Source: Malassezia japonica
Taxonomy: Eukaryota; Basidiomycota; Malasseziomycetes; Malasseziales; Malasseziaceae
Direction: 5' to 3'
Assembly (NCBI RefSeq): GCF_029542785.1
Contig: NC_083374.1
Span: 496,001 to 560,000 of the forward strand
Length of the DNA stretch: 64,000 bases
Below the pieces are notes generated by a model. That model was not told where the DNA came from, did not search any database, and worked only from the letters and a program-made list of their open reading frames with translations. Positions 30,068 to 42,512 of this stretch are shown here, piece after piece (the first letter of the stretch is position 1; each line of letters opens with the position of its first letter). Made by a program: the position numbers and the translations under genes.

Positions 30068-30176
30068 ATGCCGCCGGCAGCGAAAGGGCAGAAGCATACG
30101 ACGTTTGACGACGATGATCTCGAGCCAGAGTTTGGCGAGGGCTTTGAGGGCGAGGAGATGAATGAGTTTGATGAGA

Positions 30177-30210
<34 letters not shown>

Positions 30211-31061
30211 TGACGAGGGCGAAGCGCAAGATGACGACTCAGGCTCGGACGTCGAAGAGATTGCCACGTCGTCGACACGCAAGCAGGCGCGGCAGCAGAC
30301 CGCAAGCGCACAGAAGCGCAAGGAACAGTATGTTTCTATACTGACACAGGGAAAACGCTGCGCGACGTGCCAAAGAGCAGCGGAAAGCCAAGCCCGCTCA
30401 TACTTCGCGCCGGGCACGACGTGTGCAGGCAGAGGAGGATGACGAGGATGACGAGGAGGACGAGGAGGACGAGGACGAGAAACACGAGGACGCAGGCGAG
30501 TCGACTGCGACGCGTCTGGACCCTGCGCTCTTTGCCGCTGCCTTTGCACGCCACGACGCCGCTGCTCGGCAGGCGCTGCAGCCCCGCGAGGCACCGAAAA
30601 AGAAGCGCATGGCACGCGGCCGCGATGGCCAGCCGATGATGCGTGTGCAAGGCGAGCAGACGCTTGTGCGTGCGCTTTCGCCGGAGCGCGATATTGACGT
30701 CGTGGATACGCCGCTCGAGCATACTCCGTTGGACCCCGGCCGGGCGCTGCCGACGGCGCGCGAGCGTGCCTATCGGAAACGCAAGCTGGGCCTGCGTGCC
30801 TCGGATGTGCGCGCGACGGCGATCGACGGCGGCAAGAAGCGCGCCGAGAAGCCTGCCAAGGACGCCAGTGACCCGCTGGGCATGAACGACCCAGCGTTTA
30901 TGCCTGGCGGTGAGTTTGCGCACCTAGCGCGGCGAACGCGCTCGAAGCGGCCACGCGCATCCTCGACCTCGGCCGGAGCACGGGGTGCCGGTGGGCGTGT
31001 GCAAGCGCCGCATGCTCCGCGGATGGGCCCTGCGCAAAACTTTGCGCGGTCGCGTGGGTAG
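30068..31061 (+). CDS. Acidic nuclear-type protein, unknown function
   Basis: Exons 30068-30327 and 30350-31061 (22-nt intron: GTATGT donor, CTGAC branch, CAG end) give 323 residues. The first 140 residues are mostly Asp/Glu, with basic clusters (QKRKEQENAARRAKEQRKAK). Two acidic runs come from GAGGAC-type repeats (about 30176-30212 and 30433-30482). The C-terminal half is basic with a possible nuclear signal (KKKRM, RKRKLGLRASDVRA) and a conserved-looking DPLGMNDPAFMPGGEF. I do not recognise the family; composition suggests a nucleolar or chromatin protein. Divergent from TRAX (61 bp) and convergent with the next gene (68 bp). Confidence 0.7.
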
Positions 31062-31129
31062 AATAGACTGTTAGCACTCTAGGTCGTTCGTTTCAAGCAG
31101 CACTTCGCGTCACATTGTACACTACGTCG

Positions 31130-33895
31130 CTACCATGCATCCGACAGGACAAAGTCGGAATAGTCTGCCGGGAGCATGTACGCATACTCGCGCTTGCTCC
31201 CCTCGGGCGTCGTCTCTGCACTCCGCGTCGTCCGCGGAGCGCGCGGCGTCTTGGCCCGCGCCTCGTACCCGAGGCGGAAGGGTGGTGTCTGCCCTCTTGG
31301 TGTGCCGAGGTAGGGCCACGGCTTGGGCCCCCGCGCCTCGTCCTGGCTCGACGGCTGGAACGGCGACGCAAACACGTCGAGTTTCTGTGCCGCATCCTCC
31401 GAGGTGGCGGGCGCCTCGGTCAGGTGGTCCATGCCGAGTGGCGGGGGAAGTACGTCGTCGACGAGTCCTTCGAGTGAATTTTTCGGCTGCTCCTGCTCCG
31501 CGCCGGCGGACGGGGCGGCCCATACTTTTTTGATGTGGCTTTGCTCGAGCTTGTCGCGCGCGGGCTCCAGCATCGGAAGCGCCAGCGGCCCGGCGCCCCA
31601 CGTCGACGGGGCCTCCGGCAGGAACGGCGCGCGGGGCACGCCGTCCGGCGCCGGGAGCGACACTAGCGGCGGCGGCCGCACCTGCGGCCGGTCAAAGAGC
31701 CCGCCGCTGTAGGCCGGCAGCACCGGGGCCTGCGCGCGCCGCGGGCGCGCCGGGGGAAGGTGCACGCGGGGCACGGGCTTCTTGGACGTCGACGGCCAGC
31801 CGCGCTGGGGCTCTTCGCGGAAGAGGATCGCATAGTCGTCGTCGTCGATGCCGCCCACCAGCTCGGCCTCCATCGCCTCGGCGTCCAGCGGCTGGCTCGG
31901 CTCGGTACGCCGCGCCGCGCTCCGCTCGAGACGCGCCGAAGGGAGACGCACGCGTGGTGCACGCGGCGGAAAAAGCACCTCTGCCGCAGTGTCCACGCGG
32001 CCGACCGACAGGTAGTCGAGCGGCGGCTCGTACGACGTGGCGTGCGCCGCACTGTCGCGCGGACCGTGGTCGTGGCGCGCGGCCTCGGACGGGCGGCGCG
32101 CGGCGCGCTGCTCGGCATGCAGCTGCACACGGAACTGGCGCCAGACCGGCGCCTGCTCCAGCTCAAGCTCCTCGCGCGTGACGACCGGCTCCGGCGTCGG
32201 CGCCCGCGGCATCGGCGACGCGCTCGACGCGCGCAGCGGCTCGCGGGTGCGGCGCTCCTCCTTGACCTTTTTCTCGTGTTCTTTGTGCACGTCGCGGTCC
32301 TTGAGCTCTTTGGGGCGGGGGAGGATCGTCGGCACGGGGTCCTTGCGGCGCCACGTCTCTTGGGTGTCGGCTTCGGACTGCTTCTCTGCCTCGCGCTTCT
32401 CGGCGGGCTTGGCGTCGGCCTCGCGCTTGGCATCGGCCTCGCGCTTGGCGTCGGCCTCGCGCTTCGCCTCCTCGGCGCGCTTCGTCTCCTTGGCATGGCG
32501 CTCTTTGGCGGCCTTCTCGGCACGCTCGCGCGCGGCATCCTCACGTGCCATGCGCTCCCTCGCGGCCTTTTCACGCTCCAGACGCTCCTCTTCGCGGCGC
32601 TGGGAGAGCGCGCGGCGCTCGGCCTCTTGCTTCTCGTGCTTCTCGCGCTCGGCGGCCTTGATCTGCTCCTCGATCTGCTGCGCACGCAGGCGCGCGCGCT
32701 CGCGCTGCGCCTCGCGTGCACGCTCCTCCTCCTCGCGGCGCTTGCGTGCGCGCTCGGCGGCGGTCATCATCTCGGACTGCTGCTCGGCGGCGATCTCCTC
32801 GGCAGACTTTTCCGGCTCTTTGGGCGCGGGCGGCGCCTCGGGCTTTGGCAGCGGCTGGCCGGTCACAGTCGAGTGGCGCTGCGCGAGTGGACCCCACGTC
32901 GGCCGCGAGGGCTCGGGCCGCGAGGGCTCGGGCCGCGGCGCGTCGGAACGCAGCGGCGGCTTCTCGGCAGCCGCCGTGCGCAGCGGCGCCGCCCAGGCGT
33001 TCGCCGGGCGCTTGGCCTCTTTCGGCGGCTCGGGCTTGGGCTCGTCGTGCGGTAGCTTGTACTGTGTGCCGTCGCCAAACTCGACGACGTCGTCGAGCGA
33101 CTCTTCCGACTCGTCGTCCATTTCGTCCCAGTGACTTGCGCAGTTGGCATTGTTGTCGCGGAAGCGGTCGAGGTCCTTGAGCGCGGCCTGCTGGCGCGCC
33201 GCCTCCTCAGCCGCGTGTGCCGCGGCCTTTTCTTCGGCCTTGCGCTCGGCCTGCATGACCTCGGCAGCGGTCGGAAAGTCGTGCGACGAGAGCGCGGTCC
33301 GGGCAGCGGGCTGCACTGGGCTCTTGGTCCACGGCGCGCGCGTCGGGTTCCCCTTGGCGTCCGGCGCAGGCGCGGCAGTGGCCGTCGTCAGGCGCGGGCT
33401 GCCCCATGCATTGCCGTCGCGCTCGTGGTGGTCCGAGCTGGAGCTGCGCTTCCACGACGTCGGCGACTCTGTGCGGGCGGCCGGACGTGCAGACGGGCGC
33501 AGCGTGCTGAGGCGGCTCGCGGCGGGCTGCACCGGCGCGGGCGCAGGCTGCTTCGGCGCGGCGCTCGCGGCGGCGGCCGTCGCGGCGCTCTGCAAAAAGC
33601 GCTGGTTGATATTCAACGACGAAAACTTTTTGGGCTGCGAGTGCGCGGACGCCAGGCGCGGTGAGACCTCTGTGCTCGAGCGCCCCTCTGTACTCGAGCG
33701 CCCCTCGTCGTGTGAGTCGTGTGCGGCGCCGTGCCCCTCGTCTTTGGGCTCGCCGTGGGCCGCACGCGACTCGTCGTGCTTGGCCGGGTCGTGCGCCGGG
33801 TCGTGTGCCGGCTCCGACAATACTTCCTTCTCTGCATCGCGCGCCGCTGTAGGCAGGCCCACAGCGGCGCTCGACGCGCGGTCCTCGTCACTCAT
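31130..33895 (-). CDS. Large disordered, charged coiled-coil protein, unknown function
   Basis: 921 residues starting at ATG 33895 (MSDEDRAS). The N-terminal ~110 residues are acidic/His-rich with short repeats (DPAHDPAHDPAK, GRSSTEGRSSTE). A motif FSSLNINQRFLQ follows at ~90; this short SLNI-type motif recurs in some fungal low-complexity proteins. Residues ~368-512 form a long Glu/Arg/Ala coiled coil with a READAK repeat copied three times (18-bp unit, ~32411-32465). The C-terminal 400 residues are Pro/Ala-rich with short conserved-looking patches. RNA-binding or scaffold roles are possible but unsupported. No intron evident. Confidence 0.7.
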   Translation of the reverse strand: MSDEDRASSAAVGLPTAARDAEKEVLSEPAHDPAHDPAKHDESRAAHGEPKDEGHGAAHDSHDEGRSSTEGRSSTEVSPRLASAHSQPKKFSSLNINQRFLQSAATAAAASAAPKQPAPAPVQPAASRLSTLRPSARPAARTESPTSWKRSSSSDHHERDGNAWGSPRLTTATAAPAPDAKGNPTRAPWTKSPVQPAARTALSSHDFPTAAEVMQAERKAEEKAAAHAAEEAARQQAALKDLDRFRDNNANCASHWDEMDDESEESLDDVVEFGDGTQYKLPHDEPKPEPPKEAKRPANAWAAPLRTAAAEKPPLRSDAPRPEPSRPEPSRPTWGPLAQRHSTVTGQPLPKPEAPPAPKEPEKSAEEIAAEQQSEMMTAAERARKRREEEERAREAQRERARLRAQQIEEQIKAAEREKHEKQEAERRALSQRREEERLEREKAARERMAREDAARERAEKAAKERHAKETKRAEEAKREADAKREADAKREADAKPAEKREAEKQSEADTQETWRRKDPVPTILPRPKELKDRDVHKEHEKKVKEERRTREPLRASSASPMPRAPTPEPVVTREELELEQAPVWRQFRVQLHAEQRAARRPSEAARHDHGPRDSAAHATSYEPPLDYLSVGRVDTAAEVLFPPRAPRVRLPSARLERSAARRTEPSQPLDAEAMEAELVGGIDDDDYAILFREEPQRGWPSTSKKPVPRVHLPPARPRRAQAPVLPAYSGGLFDRPQVRPPPLVSLPAPDGVPRAPFLPEAPSTWGAGPLALPMLEPARDKLEQSHIKKVWAAPSAGAEQEQPKNSLEGLVDDVLPPPLGMDHLTEAPATSEDAAQKLDVFASPFQPSSQDEARGPKPWPYLGTPRGQTPPFRLGYEARAKTPRAPRTTRSAETTPEGSKREYAYMLPADYSDFVLSDAW

Positions 33896-33987
33896 ACGCA
33901 AGGGAACGCTGCACGAGCCGCGTCTACCCCGCGCGGAACGGTCGTGGCAAAAACCCAGAGTCAGAATCGGGGAATTACACTCCTACG

Positions 33988-34971
33988 ATGGACGACGGCC
34001 AAGGCGCGGCGCGCGGCGCACGGATCGTCGTGTAGGTCGACCGACTGACGCAGGCACGCGCTCCCGATGCTGATTATGGCAGAGCACCTGGTGCGCACAT
34101 CGCTCGAAAACGACGGACAGAGTAGGTCGAGGCGCTGACGCAGCGTACGGTGCCTTGCTCGGCACATCGTCGCCGTCGCAGATCGAGGTGCACAATGCGT
34201 TCGAGGTCGCGTCCGCGGACGGCACGTTGGATACGCAGTTCCTTGCCAAGCGGCAGGACCAGTGTATGTCGCAAGACTGACGCAGATGAGCAAGTCTTTC
34301 CGCAGTGGGAGGTGCTCGGGTGGTACTCGGTCGGCACGACGCTCCCACAGCAGCACGCCGCAATCCAGCAGCAGGTCGAGGTGCTGACGCCCGCGCCGAT
34401 CGTACTCGTGCTGGACCCGTCGCAGGCGGCGTGTGCGAAGGCCAACGAGCAAGGCACGCTGCCCTTTACCGCCTACGAGCCCCAAGGCACGGACCTCGTC
34501 CCGTGCACCCTCGCGCTCGGCACCGCCCCTGTCGAGCGCGTGGTGCTGAACGATGCAAATAGCCGCGCGCTCAACACGAGCGACGACGCGGCCGCGCCGG
34601 GCGCGGATCACGCAGGTACGTCGCACGCCTCACACAGTCCTTGCATCACTGCAGGCAGAGCGCGCCGCTACACAGATCCTACGGGACCGCCTACGGGAAG
34701 CGTGCGCATACGTCGAAGGCGTGCAGCGCGGGACATACCCCCACGACGACCGCATCCTGCGCACGCTCGCAGCCGCCGTCGCGAACCAGGGCAGCGCGGT
34801 GCCCCCTGCATTCACCCGGCTCGAATCCCGCGTACGTTTTCTATTCTTACGCAGATCCACGAAGACGCCGCGCTCACGACGTACCTCGCGGACCTCACTA
34901 CGAACCTGCACCACCTCCACGAGCTCGTCGAGGCGAGCGCGTTCCACGCGCCGCGCGCGCGGGGTGTGTAG
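33988..34971 (+). CDS. CSN6: COP9 signalosome subunit 6 (MPN-minus), 6 exons
   Basis: Non-catalytic MPN subunit of the COP9 signalosome, which removes Nedd8 from cullins. Exons 33988-34031, 34054-34121, 34144-34263, 34286-34615, 34638-34831, 34855-34971 give 290 residues. Introns are 22, 22, 22, 22 and 23 nt. The MPN fold is read as HALPMLIMAEHLVR, YGALLGTSSPSQIEVHNAFEV and VFPQWEVLGWYSVGT. The JAMM zinc residues (HxH...D) are absent, as in Csn6. The order DQYEQVFPQWEVLGWY after splicing matches Csn6 better than Rpn8 or eIF3f. C-terminal helices complete the protein. Stop codon overlaps a 20-bp palindrome upstream of MCM3. Confidence 0.8.
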
Positions 34972-34989
34972 CACGTGGCGCCACGTGCT
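34970..34989. promoter_or_regulatory. 20-bp perfect palindrome with two CACGTG E-boxes upstream of MCM3
   Basis: Half-site AGCACGTGGC followed directly by its reverse complement GCCACGTGCT. CACGTG occurs at 34972-34977 and 34982-34987, one helical turn apart. It begins inside the CSN6 stop codon and ends 20 bp before the MCM3 ATG. Confidence 0.6.
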
Positions 34990-35009
34990 GCCTCTTTACG
35001 GTTACCGCG

Positions 35010-37512
<2,503 letters not shown>

Positions 37513-37618
37513 ATGCAAGCTTAGTCATTCGGCCGAATCGTTGGGGCGGGGGGGAGCCGGCGAGAAACGCGTGCCAGTGCCCTCTCCGAGCCACCACTGA
37601 TCGCGTGGGGCATACGAG

Positions 37619-38285
37619 ATGGCAGCCGAGTCAAACTACGACTATCTCTTCAAGGTTGTGCTCATCGGTGACTCTGGTACCGGTAAGTCCAACCTGCTCT
37701 CGCGTTTCACGCGCAACGAGTTCAGTCTCGAGAGCCGCAGCACGATCGGTGTCGAGTTTGCGACGCGCAGTATCAACGTCGACGGCAAGACGGTCAAGGC
37801 CCAGATTTGGGACACGGCCGGCCAGGAGCGCTACCGTGCGATCACTTCGGCGTACTACCGCGGTGCGGTGGGTGCGCTGCTCGTGTATGATATCGCGAAG
37901 CACTCGACCTATGTCAACGTCTCGCGCTGGCTCAAGGAGCTGCGCGACCACGCCGACAGCAACATTGTGGTGATGCTTGTCGGCAACAAGAGCGACCTGC
38001 GGCACCTGCGCGCCGTGCCTACCGAGGAGGCCAAGGCGTTTGCCGCCGAGAACAACCTGTCGTTCATCGAGACGTCGGCGCTGGACGCGTCCAACGTCGA
38101 GCAGGCGTTCCAGAATATCTTGACGGGTACGTTGTTTTTGGCTAACGTGAGAAATCTACCGTATTGTGTCGAACAAGGCGCTGCAGTCTTCGGACGACGT
38201 CATCAAGCCCAGCGGCGGCGAGACAATCTCGGTGCAGCCCAGCACCGACGACGGCGGCCAGCAGAAGAAGGGCGGATGCTGCTAG
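37619..38285 (+). CDS. YPT31: Rab11-type GTPase (Ypt31/Ypt3)
   Basis: Rab GTPase for trans-Golgi exit and recycling to the plasma membrane. Exons 37619-38126 and 38152-38285 give 213 residues. G motifs: GDSGTGKS (17-24), WDTAGQE, NKSD and ETSAL. The switch-region text [12 protein letters not shown] and [19 protein letters not shown] is Rab11-specific. The C-terminal CC after GGQQKKGG is the double geranylgeranylation site. The 25-nt intron ends CTAACGTGAG, so its acceptor is GAG rather than CAG/TAG. Without splicing the prenylation motif would be lost. Confidence 0.95.
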
Positions 38286-38365
38286 TGTGTGACTGTGCTA
38301 AATATTCGACTATAGTGTACAAGCATGCGACGTGGCCACATGGTGCAAAAGGTGCGGCCTTTTTG

Positions 38366-38845
38366 CTACGCGCCTTTTCGCGCGGCGTACAGCGCCGTGT
38401 ACATCTGGCAGAGCGAGCGGTAGGCAACCGCGTCGCCGCAGCGCACTAGGTTCGCCGCGTCGACGTTCAGGGGACTGTCGGGCTCGGGGACGTCCATCAG
38501 CGCCAGCACCGCCGTGCAGGCACTGAGCAGCGTCCACGCCGGCGACCACTGCGACTGCAGCACGTCCAAACAGATTTCGCCCGTCTTCCAGCTCACGTTC
38601 GGGTGGAAGATCTTGGTAGCAAACTTCATCGACGGCGGCTTGGTAGGATAGGTGGGCGGAATGTGGATCGACACGAGAAAGCGGCCGCCGCCATAGACGC
38701 CTTCGGCGGGCGCAATGAGCTCCGCACGCCACTCCATCAGGTCCTCTTCGCGCACCGGCTCGAGACGGTAGACGAGCTCGTTGGCATCGCGCCCCTTTTG
38801 CAGCGCCGCCAGCTCATGCACGAGCCGCTTCGTGACGCCGGCCAT
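38366..38845 (-). CDS. PEX4: Ubiquitin-conjugating enzyme Pex4
   Basis: Peroxisomal E2 that ubiquitinates the import receptor Pex5 for recycling. 159 residues, with HPN at 81-83, active-site Cys92 in GEICLDVL, and the Pex4-like run [18 protein letters not shown] plus [16 protein letters not shown]. The start is ATG 38845 (MAGVTKRL). The frame stays open upstream, but that is the shadow of the divergent kinase gene. 96 bp separates the two starts. Convergent with YPT31, with 80 bp between. Confidence 0.88.
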   Translation of the reverse strand: MAGVTKRLVHELAALQKGRDANELVYRLEPVREEDLMEWRAELIAPAEGVYGGGRFLVSIHIPPTYPTKPPSMKFATKIFHPNVSWKTGEICLDVLQSQWSPAWTLLSACTAVLALMDVPEPDSPLNVDAANLVRCGDAVAYRSLCQMYTALYAARKGA

Positions 38846-38941
38846 GGTCCCAAACGGGGCGTTAAGCGCCGCGGCCCGCCAAGAATATTTGCACTGGTCT
38901 CCCGCCAGGCTTGTTTCGACCACCGCGCTTGGGCGCCCGGC

Positions 38942-41900
38942 ATGAGTCAGTATACGCGCGGTGGGGAGTACCCTGCCGGCGAGCATGGCCAGCAGGTGTA
39001 TCCTCTCGCGTTCCATATGCAACCTGCGGCGGCGATGCGCACATCGCCGCCGCCCCTCGCCCCGTATGCCCAGGGGGGGGAGGGGAGCCGTGCCCCACGC
39101 CCCGACGAGGCGCGCGTGTCGCACATCCGGCACGGCAGGAATAGCTCGAGCCCGGCGCGCGCAGGCGACATGATCGCCGAGGCCGGCGCGTGGACGACGC
39201 CGTCGCCGGGTGGCGCGTGGACCGCGCCGTCTGTCGCGTCGCCCCGCCGCCGCTCGCATGTGCTCCAGCCGCGCTCGACGCCGCGCATGACGGACAACGC
39301 GCGCGTGCCGTCGCCGCCGATGCAGCCGGTGTACCCACTGAACATCTCGCGGCCGTTTTCCTCCTCGTCGGTGCACTCGCAGGGCTCCGCATCGTCGAAT
39401 GACCATCTCGCGACCCACCCTGAGCGTGTGCTGATCCAGGCGACGCTCGACAACGAGCACTTTTCGGTAGTGAACGTGTCGGGCCTCGACACAGCGCCGG
39501 CGATCAAAGCGTGCATCCTGCGAAAACTCCAGATTCCGACCCAGGACCTGCAGCAGTGGGGCTTGGTCCGCACCGAGATTGGGCACACGGACCTTGGCAG
39601 CTCGCTGCTGATCGACGACGACACGCTCCTCGCACTGTGCCTGCAGATTGGCGACGACAAGGGCACGGTCAAGTTCCTGGTACAGCGCCTCGGCACGTCG
39701 CCGGACCATCGCGGCCTCTCGCCGCCGTTCTTTGACGCACAGCGCTTGCGCGGCACCTCGGCCCCGGCCCCGGCACAGCCCCGCACCTACTCCCAGGTGC
39801 GGCCCGCGCAAAAGGCTGCGTCGGGCTCAGACGTGCCGCGCACCATGCCGTGGAGCGGGCAGACGTACGCCACGCCGACCGTCCACGAGGCGATGGTCCT
39901 CGGCCAGTGGCCTGCGCCACAGACGCCGACGACGCCGCGCCGGTCCGTCGCCGCGCCGCCGATCGCGCCGGCGCCGTCGCTGCCGTCGGCGCGCAACGAC
40001 CCGTACGTCACCTCGGTCTTTCCCGCGTCAAGCAACCGCCAAGTGTCGCAGTTTCAGATGCTCGCGCCCCATGCTGCCGGCACGCAGCTGCAGCCGGGCA
40101 TGACGGTACAGACGGTGCTCGGCGTGCCGAGCCCGGGCCCGATGCATGCCGCCCAGAGCGCGCCGCCGACCGCTGCGCCAAAAGAGCGCTCGTACAGCGG
40201 CGACGCACCCGCCTCGCTGCAACCGTCGCACCCCAGCCTGCGCCACATTACCTCGCCCCCGCTGGTGGGCGCGGATCTGTACGGACTGAACTCGCAGCTG
40301 CCGTCTGCCTCCTCGTCCTCGTCGCAGGTCTCGCTGCCGACGCGCAGTCCGCGGCAGGACAATGCGCTGGAGCTCGACACGCACCCTGCGCCGCCCATCT
40401 ACGAGTACACTGCGCCGAATCCGCCGCCGATGCGGCCCGAGAAGCCGCGCGCGCTCTCGCAGTCCTCCAACGACGCACGGCCGACCAAGCCGCGTTCGGG
40501 CTCGAGCCCCTCCGAGGCGCGGCCGCACATGCTGGCGATGCAGCGCACCGCGTCGCAGAATGCTGTGGCCTCAGACGAGCACCACAGCGTATACCCCTTG
40601 TTTAAAAGCGACGATCGCGTCGACACGCCGGATGCACGCGCCGCCGACGACCGCGCGAGCGTGCGCCCCCTTCCCATCATCCCCAGCCCGGTGTCTGCGT
40701 CGCCGAGCAGCGCGCAGACCCAAGACTCCGGCGCGCCGTACCTCGACCGCAGCGAGCAGCGGGGCTCGTGGGGCCGCGAGCTAAACTCGTCGGTGACCGC
40801 AGCGACGAGCGTCTCGACGCCGCGCAGCGACACGCCCAGCACCGAGGAGGAGCAGCGTGTGGCATCCGTGCAGCGCCTCATGAACCACATGCGCATGGCC
40901 GAGGAGCGCAAGGCGGAGTCGGCGACATTCGAGTCCTTTTCCGACGACACGCTCGGCGGGACGTTTGCGCAGTCGCTCGACGCGTCGACGCTGCGGGAAA
41001 GCGACACGATCCGCGCCGACCGCTCGCTGTCCAACAGCCTCGAAGGCAGCGCGACGCCGGGCACGCGCCCGGTGCTCACCCTGTCCATCTCGCCGACCAC
41101 GCGCCAGGCCGCCCAGGAGCTGCCGCGCGCCTCGGTCGAGCGCAAAGGCTCCTTTGCGGACCGCGGGCAGCAGTGGGCCTTCCGTCCCCCGGCCGAGCAG
41201 CTGTACGAGCAGCTGGACGACCTCTTTCCCCGCCACGACCTCGATCGGCCGCTCACCGATACGGCGTCTGCGTCGCCGTCGAGCGCACGCAGCTTCGCCC
41301 CGGCGCTGCCCAAGCCATCGCGGGGACTGGCACGCAGCCAGCACCACTCGATCCGAATCATTGCGCAGAACCGCAAGCGGTTCTTGGAAAATACCAAGCA
41401 CGTCGAGCGGCGCCGCGCGGCGCGCGACGAGTCGCTCCTCGACCGCCGGCGCTCGACGAAGCTGTGGGGCGGGCGCATGGTCGAGATGAAGACCAATGGC
41501 CCCGAGTCGGTGGGCCTTGTACCCGACGCGCCGACCGGCCCCGAGGTCGAGCCGAGCTCGCGCCCCGTGTTCAAGTGGGTCAAGGGTGACTTGATCGGCA
41601 AAGGTACCTATGGGCGTGTCTACCTCGCGCTGAATGCCACGACCGGTGAAATGATTGCCGTGAAGCAGGTCGAACTGCCGCGCACCGACGCCGACCGCGA
41701 CTCGAGCCGCCAGCGCGGCGTCGTCGCCGCGCTCAAGTCGGAGATCGAGACGCTAAAGGACCTCGACCACCCCAATGTGGTGACGTGCCTCGGCTTTGAG
41801 CAGACGCACGACACACTCAGCATTTTCCTCGAGTACGTCCCGGGTGGCTCGATCGGCTCGTGTCTGCGCAAGCACGGCAAGTTTGACGAGGACACGGTGA

Positions 41901-42451
41901 GCTCGTTCCTGAACCAAACGCTTCAAGGCCTCGCCTACCTGCACAAGCAAGGCATTCTGCACCGCGACCTCAAGGCCGACAACCTCCTGGTCGACTTCCA
42001 AGGCACCTGCAAGATCTCCGACTTTGGCACCGTGCGCCGCAGCGACAATATTTACAACAACGTGGAAAACATGTCGCTCCAAGGCAGCATCTTTTGGATG
42101 GCGCCCGAAGTGATGAGCCTTTCGCCGAAAGGCTACAGCGCCAAGGTCGACATCTGGAGCCTGGGCTGTGTCGTGCTCGAGATGCTTGCAGGACGCCGCC
42201 CGTGGTCCGACGAGGAGGCAATCCACGCCATGTTTAAAATCGGCGCCGAGCGACGTGCCCCTCCGGTGCCGGCGGACTGCAAGCCGTCCAAGCCCGCCGC
42301 GCACTTTTTGCGCAACTGTTTCGAGACGAACCCGGACCGCCGCCCTACGGCTGCTCGCCTCCTCGAGCACGTATTCGCCTGGCCCTCGCCGGAATACTGC
42401 TTCGAGAACTCGGCGCTGTACAAAGCGCTCCACAGACAATCTGTAGACTAG
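38942..42451 (+). CDS. BCK1: MAP kinase kinase kinase, BCK1 type
   Basis: MAP3K expected in the cell-wall-integrity (Pkc1-Slt2) pathway. 1,169 residues. The N-terminal ~870 are mainly Ser/Pro/Ala-rich and disordered. A small ubiquitin-like/RA-type region at ~160-240 (RVLIQATLDNEHFSVV to TVKFLVQRL) resembles the one in Bck1 orthologs. The kinase domain is ~877-1150: glycine loop GKGTYGRV, AVKQ lysine, HRDLKADN, DFG, GSIFWMAPEV. The phrase SDNIYNNVENMSLQG before it is Bck1-like. No intron. ATG 38942 (MSQYTRGG) lies on a TGAGTCA core. Confidence 0.88.
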   Translation: MSQYTRGGEYPAGEHGQQVYPLAFHMQPAAAMRTSPPPLAPYAQGGEGSRAPRPDEARVSHIRHGRNSSSPARAGDMIAEAGAWTTPSPGGAWTAPSVASPRRRSHVLQPRSTPRMTDNARVPSPPMQPVYPLNISRPFSSSSVHSQGSASSNDHLATHPERVLIQATLDNEHFSVVNVSGLDTAPAIKACILRKLQIPTQDLQQWGLVRTEIGHTDLGSSLLIDDDTLLALCLQIGDDKGTVKFLVQRLGTSPDHRGLSPPFFDAQRLRGTSAPAPAQPRTYSQVRPAQKAASGSDVPRTMPWSGQTYATPTVHEAMVLGQWPAPQTPTTPRRSVAAPPIAPAPSLPSARNDPYVTSVFPASSNRQVSQFQMLAPHAAGTQLQPGMTVQTVLGVPSPGPMHAAQSAPPTAAPKERSYSGDAPASLQPSHPSLRHITSPPLVGADLYGLNSQLPSASSSSSQVSLPTRSPRQDNALELDTHPAPPIYEYTAPNPPPMRPEKPRALSQSSNDARPTKPRSGSSPSEARPHMLAMQRTASQNAVASDEHHSVYPLFKSDDRVDTPDARAADDRASVRPLPIIPSPVSASPSSAQTQDSGAPYLDRSEQRGSWGRELNSSVTAATSVSTPRSDTPSTEEEQRVASVQRLMNHMRMAEERKAESATFESFSDDTLGGTFAQSLDASTLRESDTIRADRSLSNSLEGSATPGTRPVLTLSISPTTRQAAQELPRASVERKGSFADRGQQWAFRPPAEQLYEQLDDLFPRHDLDRPLTDTASASPSSARSFAPALPKPSRGLARSQHHSIRIIAQNRKRFLENTKHVERRRAARDESLLDRRRSTKLWGGRMVEMKTNGPESVGLVPDAPTGPEVEPSSRPVFKWVKGDLIGKGTYGRVYLALNATTGEMIAVKQVELPRTDADRDSSRQRGVVAALKSEIETLKDLDHPNVVTCLGFEQTHDTLSIFLEYVPGGSIGSCLRKHGKFDEDTVSSFLNQTLQGLAYLHKQGILHRDLKADNLLVDFQGTCKISDFGTVRRSDNIYNNVENMSLQGSIFWMAPEVMSLSPKGYSAKVDIWSLGCVVLEMLAGRRPWSDEEAIHAMFKIGAERRAPPVPADCKPSKPAAHFLRNCFETNPDRRPTAARLLEHVFAWPSPEYCFENSALYKALHRQSVD

Positions 42452-42471
42452 ACGTCCTTCCCTCGGCCGGA

Positions 42472-42483
42472 GCTGAGTCAGCA
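42472..42483. promoter_or_regulatory. AP-1/MARE-like element GCTGAGTCAGCA upstream of MTR10
   Basis: Palindrome 30 bp upstream of the MTR10 ATG within a 61-bp intergenic gap. Same sequence as the PWP2 and UTP21/HAS1 elements. Confidence 0.5.
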
Positions 42484-42512
42484 TCCAACACCCCGCTCTC
42501 TTCCTGCGCGCA

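Noticed and set aside
30176..30482. GAGGAC-type tandem repeats as a possible satellite or CRISPR-like array
   Set aside because: They encode Asp/Glu runs inside a coding exon; no spacer structure.
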